From assembly GCA_003509845.1 (NCBI GenBank), contig DOMR01000156.1:1-8614 (forward strand): a DNA stretch of 8,614 nucleotides, read 5' to 3'. The notes beneath the pieces were generated by a model. It searched no databases. It saw nothing but the letters and a program-made list of their open reading frames with translations, and was not told the origin of the DNA. Numbering within the stretch: position 1 is the first letter of the stretch; every line of letters starts with the position of its first letter. This document shows, in pieces, positions 7,477 to 8,614 of this stretch. This DNA is from Chitinophagaceae bacterium (lineage in GTDB: Bacteria; Bacteroidota; Bacteroidia; Chitinophagales; Chitinophagaceae). A program made the position numbers and the translations under genes.

Positions 7477-8108
7477 TAGGGTAGGTTAATAAAATGTTGC
7501 CCTTCTTCTAAATCCTTTTCAAGTGCATCCGTGATCAATTTGAAATGCGCTTCATTGTATAAAAAATCAGCGTTACTTGCGTCCACAAATATCGTTTTTA
7601 TATTATGTTGTTTTATATAGCTGGTATAAGTTTCTTGTAGTTTAAAAAGGTATTCATCGGGAATAGATTGTTCAAATTTGCGATTCCGCTTTTTTATATT
7701 GGATTGCAACTTATTTACAGGGGCATGTAAGTAAATTAATACATCTGGCTGCGTAAGTTGCTGGCTGAATACCTCGTACATTTTTTGATACAATCTGTAT
7801 TCTTCCTCTGGCAAATTTACTTTTGCAAACAATAAACATTTTGTAAATAAATAATCTGAAATCGTCACTGATTGAAACAAATCAGCGGTTTTAATTAGGT
7901 CCTGTTGTTGTTTGAAACGTTCTGCTAAAAAAAATAATTCAAGCGGAAAAGCGTATTGTTTTGGATTTTCGTAAAATTTAGTCAAAAATGGATTTTCTGC
8001 AAATTCTTCCAACATTAATTTTGCGTTATAATGTTGCGATAACAATTGCGCTAAAGTTGTTTTCCCTGCACCAATATTTCCCTCAACTGCAATAAAATGA
8101 TACTTCAT
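7476..8108 (-). CDS. Deoxynucleoside kinase (dAK/dGK type)
   Basis: This 210-residue cytoplasmic enzyme should phosphorylate a deoxynucleoside with NTP in the salvage of dNTP precursors. It has a P-loop GNIGAGKTT (10-18), the substrate-site LEEFAENPF (33-41) with E34/E35, SDYLF (84-88) in place of the ERS motif of animal enzymes, and a basic LID IKKRNRKFEQ (138-147). These features fit the bacterial dAK/dGK branch of the non-TK1 kinases; deoxyadenosine is the best guess, from what is known of Bacteroidota relatives. I chose the ATG at 8108 because AAGGA lies four bases upstream and the P-loop then begins at the usual distance. A TTG at 8132 would add eight residues but sits inside the likely -7 box. 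The reading frame is the same as that of folK upstream, separated by one stop codon. The stop overlaps the MFS ATG. Confidence 0.9.
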   Translation of the reverse strand: MKYHFIAVEGNIGAGKTTLAQLLSQHYNAKLMLEEFAENPFLTKFYENPKQYAFPLELFFLAERFKQQQDLIKTADLFQSVTISDYLFTKCLLFAKVNLPEEEYRLYQKMYEVFSQQLTQPDVLIYLHAPVNKLQSNIKKRNRKFEQSIPDEYLFKLQETYTSYIKQHNIKTIFVDASNADFLYNEAHFKLITDALEKDLEEGQHFINLP

Positions 8109-8112
8109 ATTT

Positions 8113-8117
8113 TCCTT
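8113..8117 (-). promoter_or_regulatory. Shine-Dalgarno-like site that decides the kinase start
   Basis: The minus strand reads AAGGA followed by AAAT and the ATG at 8108. It is the clearest such site noticed in the window and supports independent translation of the kinase from 8108 rather than from the TTG at 8132. Confidence 0.5.
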
Positions 8118-8129
8118 AATTCTTCGATT

Positions 8130-8137
8130 CAAATATA
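8130..8137 (-). promoter_or_regulatory. Internal -7 promoter box before the kinase
   Basis: The minus strand reads TATATTTG, a full match to TAnnTTTG, in the 42-base gap between folK and the kinase. Transcription would start about 15 bases before the kinase ATG. No clear -33 element lies upstream, so it may only supplement read-through from folK. Confidence 0.45.
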
Positions 8138-8138
8138 G

Positions 8139-8153
8139 TAAGCAGAATGCTTA
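8139..8153. repeat. Palindrome over the folK stop codon
   Basis: TAAGCA-TTC-TGCTTA (minus-strand reading) is a perfect 6-bp dyad with a 3-base loop. Its first three bases are the folK TAA, and it ends one base before the internal -7 box. It could be a small mRNA hairpin or a protein-binding site; there is no U tract, so a terminator is unlikely. Confidence 0.4.
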
Positions 8154-8614
8154 ATCGACCGTTTTTTTATACACATGTGACTCATCCTTACATTGCTTTA
8201 ATAGGGTGCTAGTGGGAAAATTTAAGACAGGATGAATATAGTTGGGGGCAATTTCGTTTAAGGGAATGAGCACAAAGTTCCGCTGTGCCATTCTTGGATG
8301 CGGTATAGTCACCACATCGGTTACTATTATTTCACTGTTAAAAAAAATGATATCAATGTCAATGGATCTTGGTCCTAAGGGGAGCAGCCTTTCTCTGCCC
8401 AATGATAATTCAATGGTCAACAATTTTTGCATTAATTCAGATGCGGATAAAGCGGTTTCGACCTGTAATGCTTGATTGAAAAAGGGGGGTTGTTCGGTAA
8501 ATCCCCAAGCAGCTGTTTCATAGATCGCCGAACTGGAAAGTATTTTTCCACAATGCAATTCGATTTCTTTTGTGGCGTTTTTTAGGTTCGCCAATCGGTC
8601 GCCTAAATTACCGC
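8151..8614 (-). CDS. folK: HPPK (6-hydroxymethyl-7,8-dihydropterin pyrophosphokinase), 5' end beyond the window
   Basis: HPPK transfers pyrophosphate from ATP to 6-hydroxymethyl-7,8-dihydropterin in folate synthesis. The window holds 153 codons and the stop. The frame is open to the edge and reads GNLGDRLANL at its start, the family's N-terminal pterin/ATP motif, so only about ten residues are missing; a TTG at 8594 is internal, not a start. In numbering from the first complete codon (8612), YETAAWG lies at 31-37, QPPFFNQ at 41-47, the basic loop LGRER at 71-75, and GPRSIDIDI at 80-88, with D85 and D87 as the expected Mg-binding pair. HPRM (105-108) and R111 complete the active site. The enzyme looks intact. 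It lies upstream of, and in frame with, the deoxynucleoside kinase; relatives are known in which these two enzymes are one fused protein. Any gene further upstream is unseen. Confidence 0.95.
   Translation of the reverse strand, partial: GNLGDRLANLKNATKEIELHCGKILSSSAIYETAAWGFTEQPPFFNQALQVETALSASELMQKLLTIELSLGRERLLPLGPRSIDIDIIFFNSEIIVTDVVTIPHPRMAQRNFVLIPLNEIAPNYIHPVLNFPTSTLLKQCKDESHVYKKTVD

Noticed and set aside
8108..8132. TTG at 8132 as the kinase start codon
   Set aside because: It is the end of the likely -7 box TATATTTG, would be upstream of the predicted transcription start, and lacks a ribosome-binding site; the ATG at 8108 has AAGGA before it.

Overview
The window looks like chromosomal DNA from a member of the Bacteroidota, probably near the Chitinophagaceae. 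The evidence is AT-rich DNA, good matches to the Bacteroidota -7 promoter box TAnnTTTG just upstream of several genes, few Shine-Dalgarno sites, and protein families with a Bacteroidota character. The genus is an inference. I see no tRNA, rRNA, CRISPR array, insertion sequence or phage module. Most of the window is housekeeping sequence.

Left part (1-2630, + strand): a complete Uup-type ABC-F ATPase whose likely -7 box lies only four bases from its ATG, so its mRNA may be leaderless. A hairpin follows. Next comes a small XRE-like helix-turn-helix regulator with a palindrome in its leader. A perfect 15-bp inverted repeat starts right after its stop codon and probably ends transcription from both sides.

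Centre (2669-6129): a complete single-chain glycine dehydrogenase (gcvP, - strand). It is divergent from a small eight-cysteine YkgJ-type protein (+ strand). The promoters of both genes appear to lie in the 122 bp between them. No other glycine-cleavage gene is present.

Right part (6217-8614, - strand): a folate/nucleotide cluster transcribed leftwards, folK (5' end cut by the window edge), a deoxynucleoside kinase, and an MFS_3-type transporter whose ATG shares one base with the kinase stop codon. The most interesting detail is at the folK-kinase junction. The two genes are in the same frame, separated by one TAA and then 14 open codons, so a single base change would give a fused HPPK-kinase. 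That stop codon also forms the start of a 6-bp-stem palindrome, followed directly by a -7-like box and a Shine-Dalgarno-like site for the kinase.

I found no clearly new multi-gene system. The points that deserve checking are the folK/kinase junction, the coupled transporter, the possibly leaderless ABC-F gene and the orphan regulator with its palindrome.
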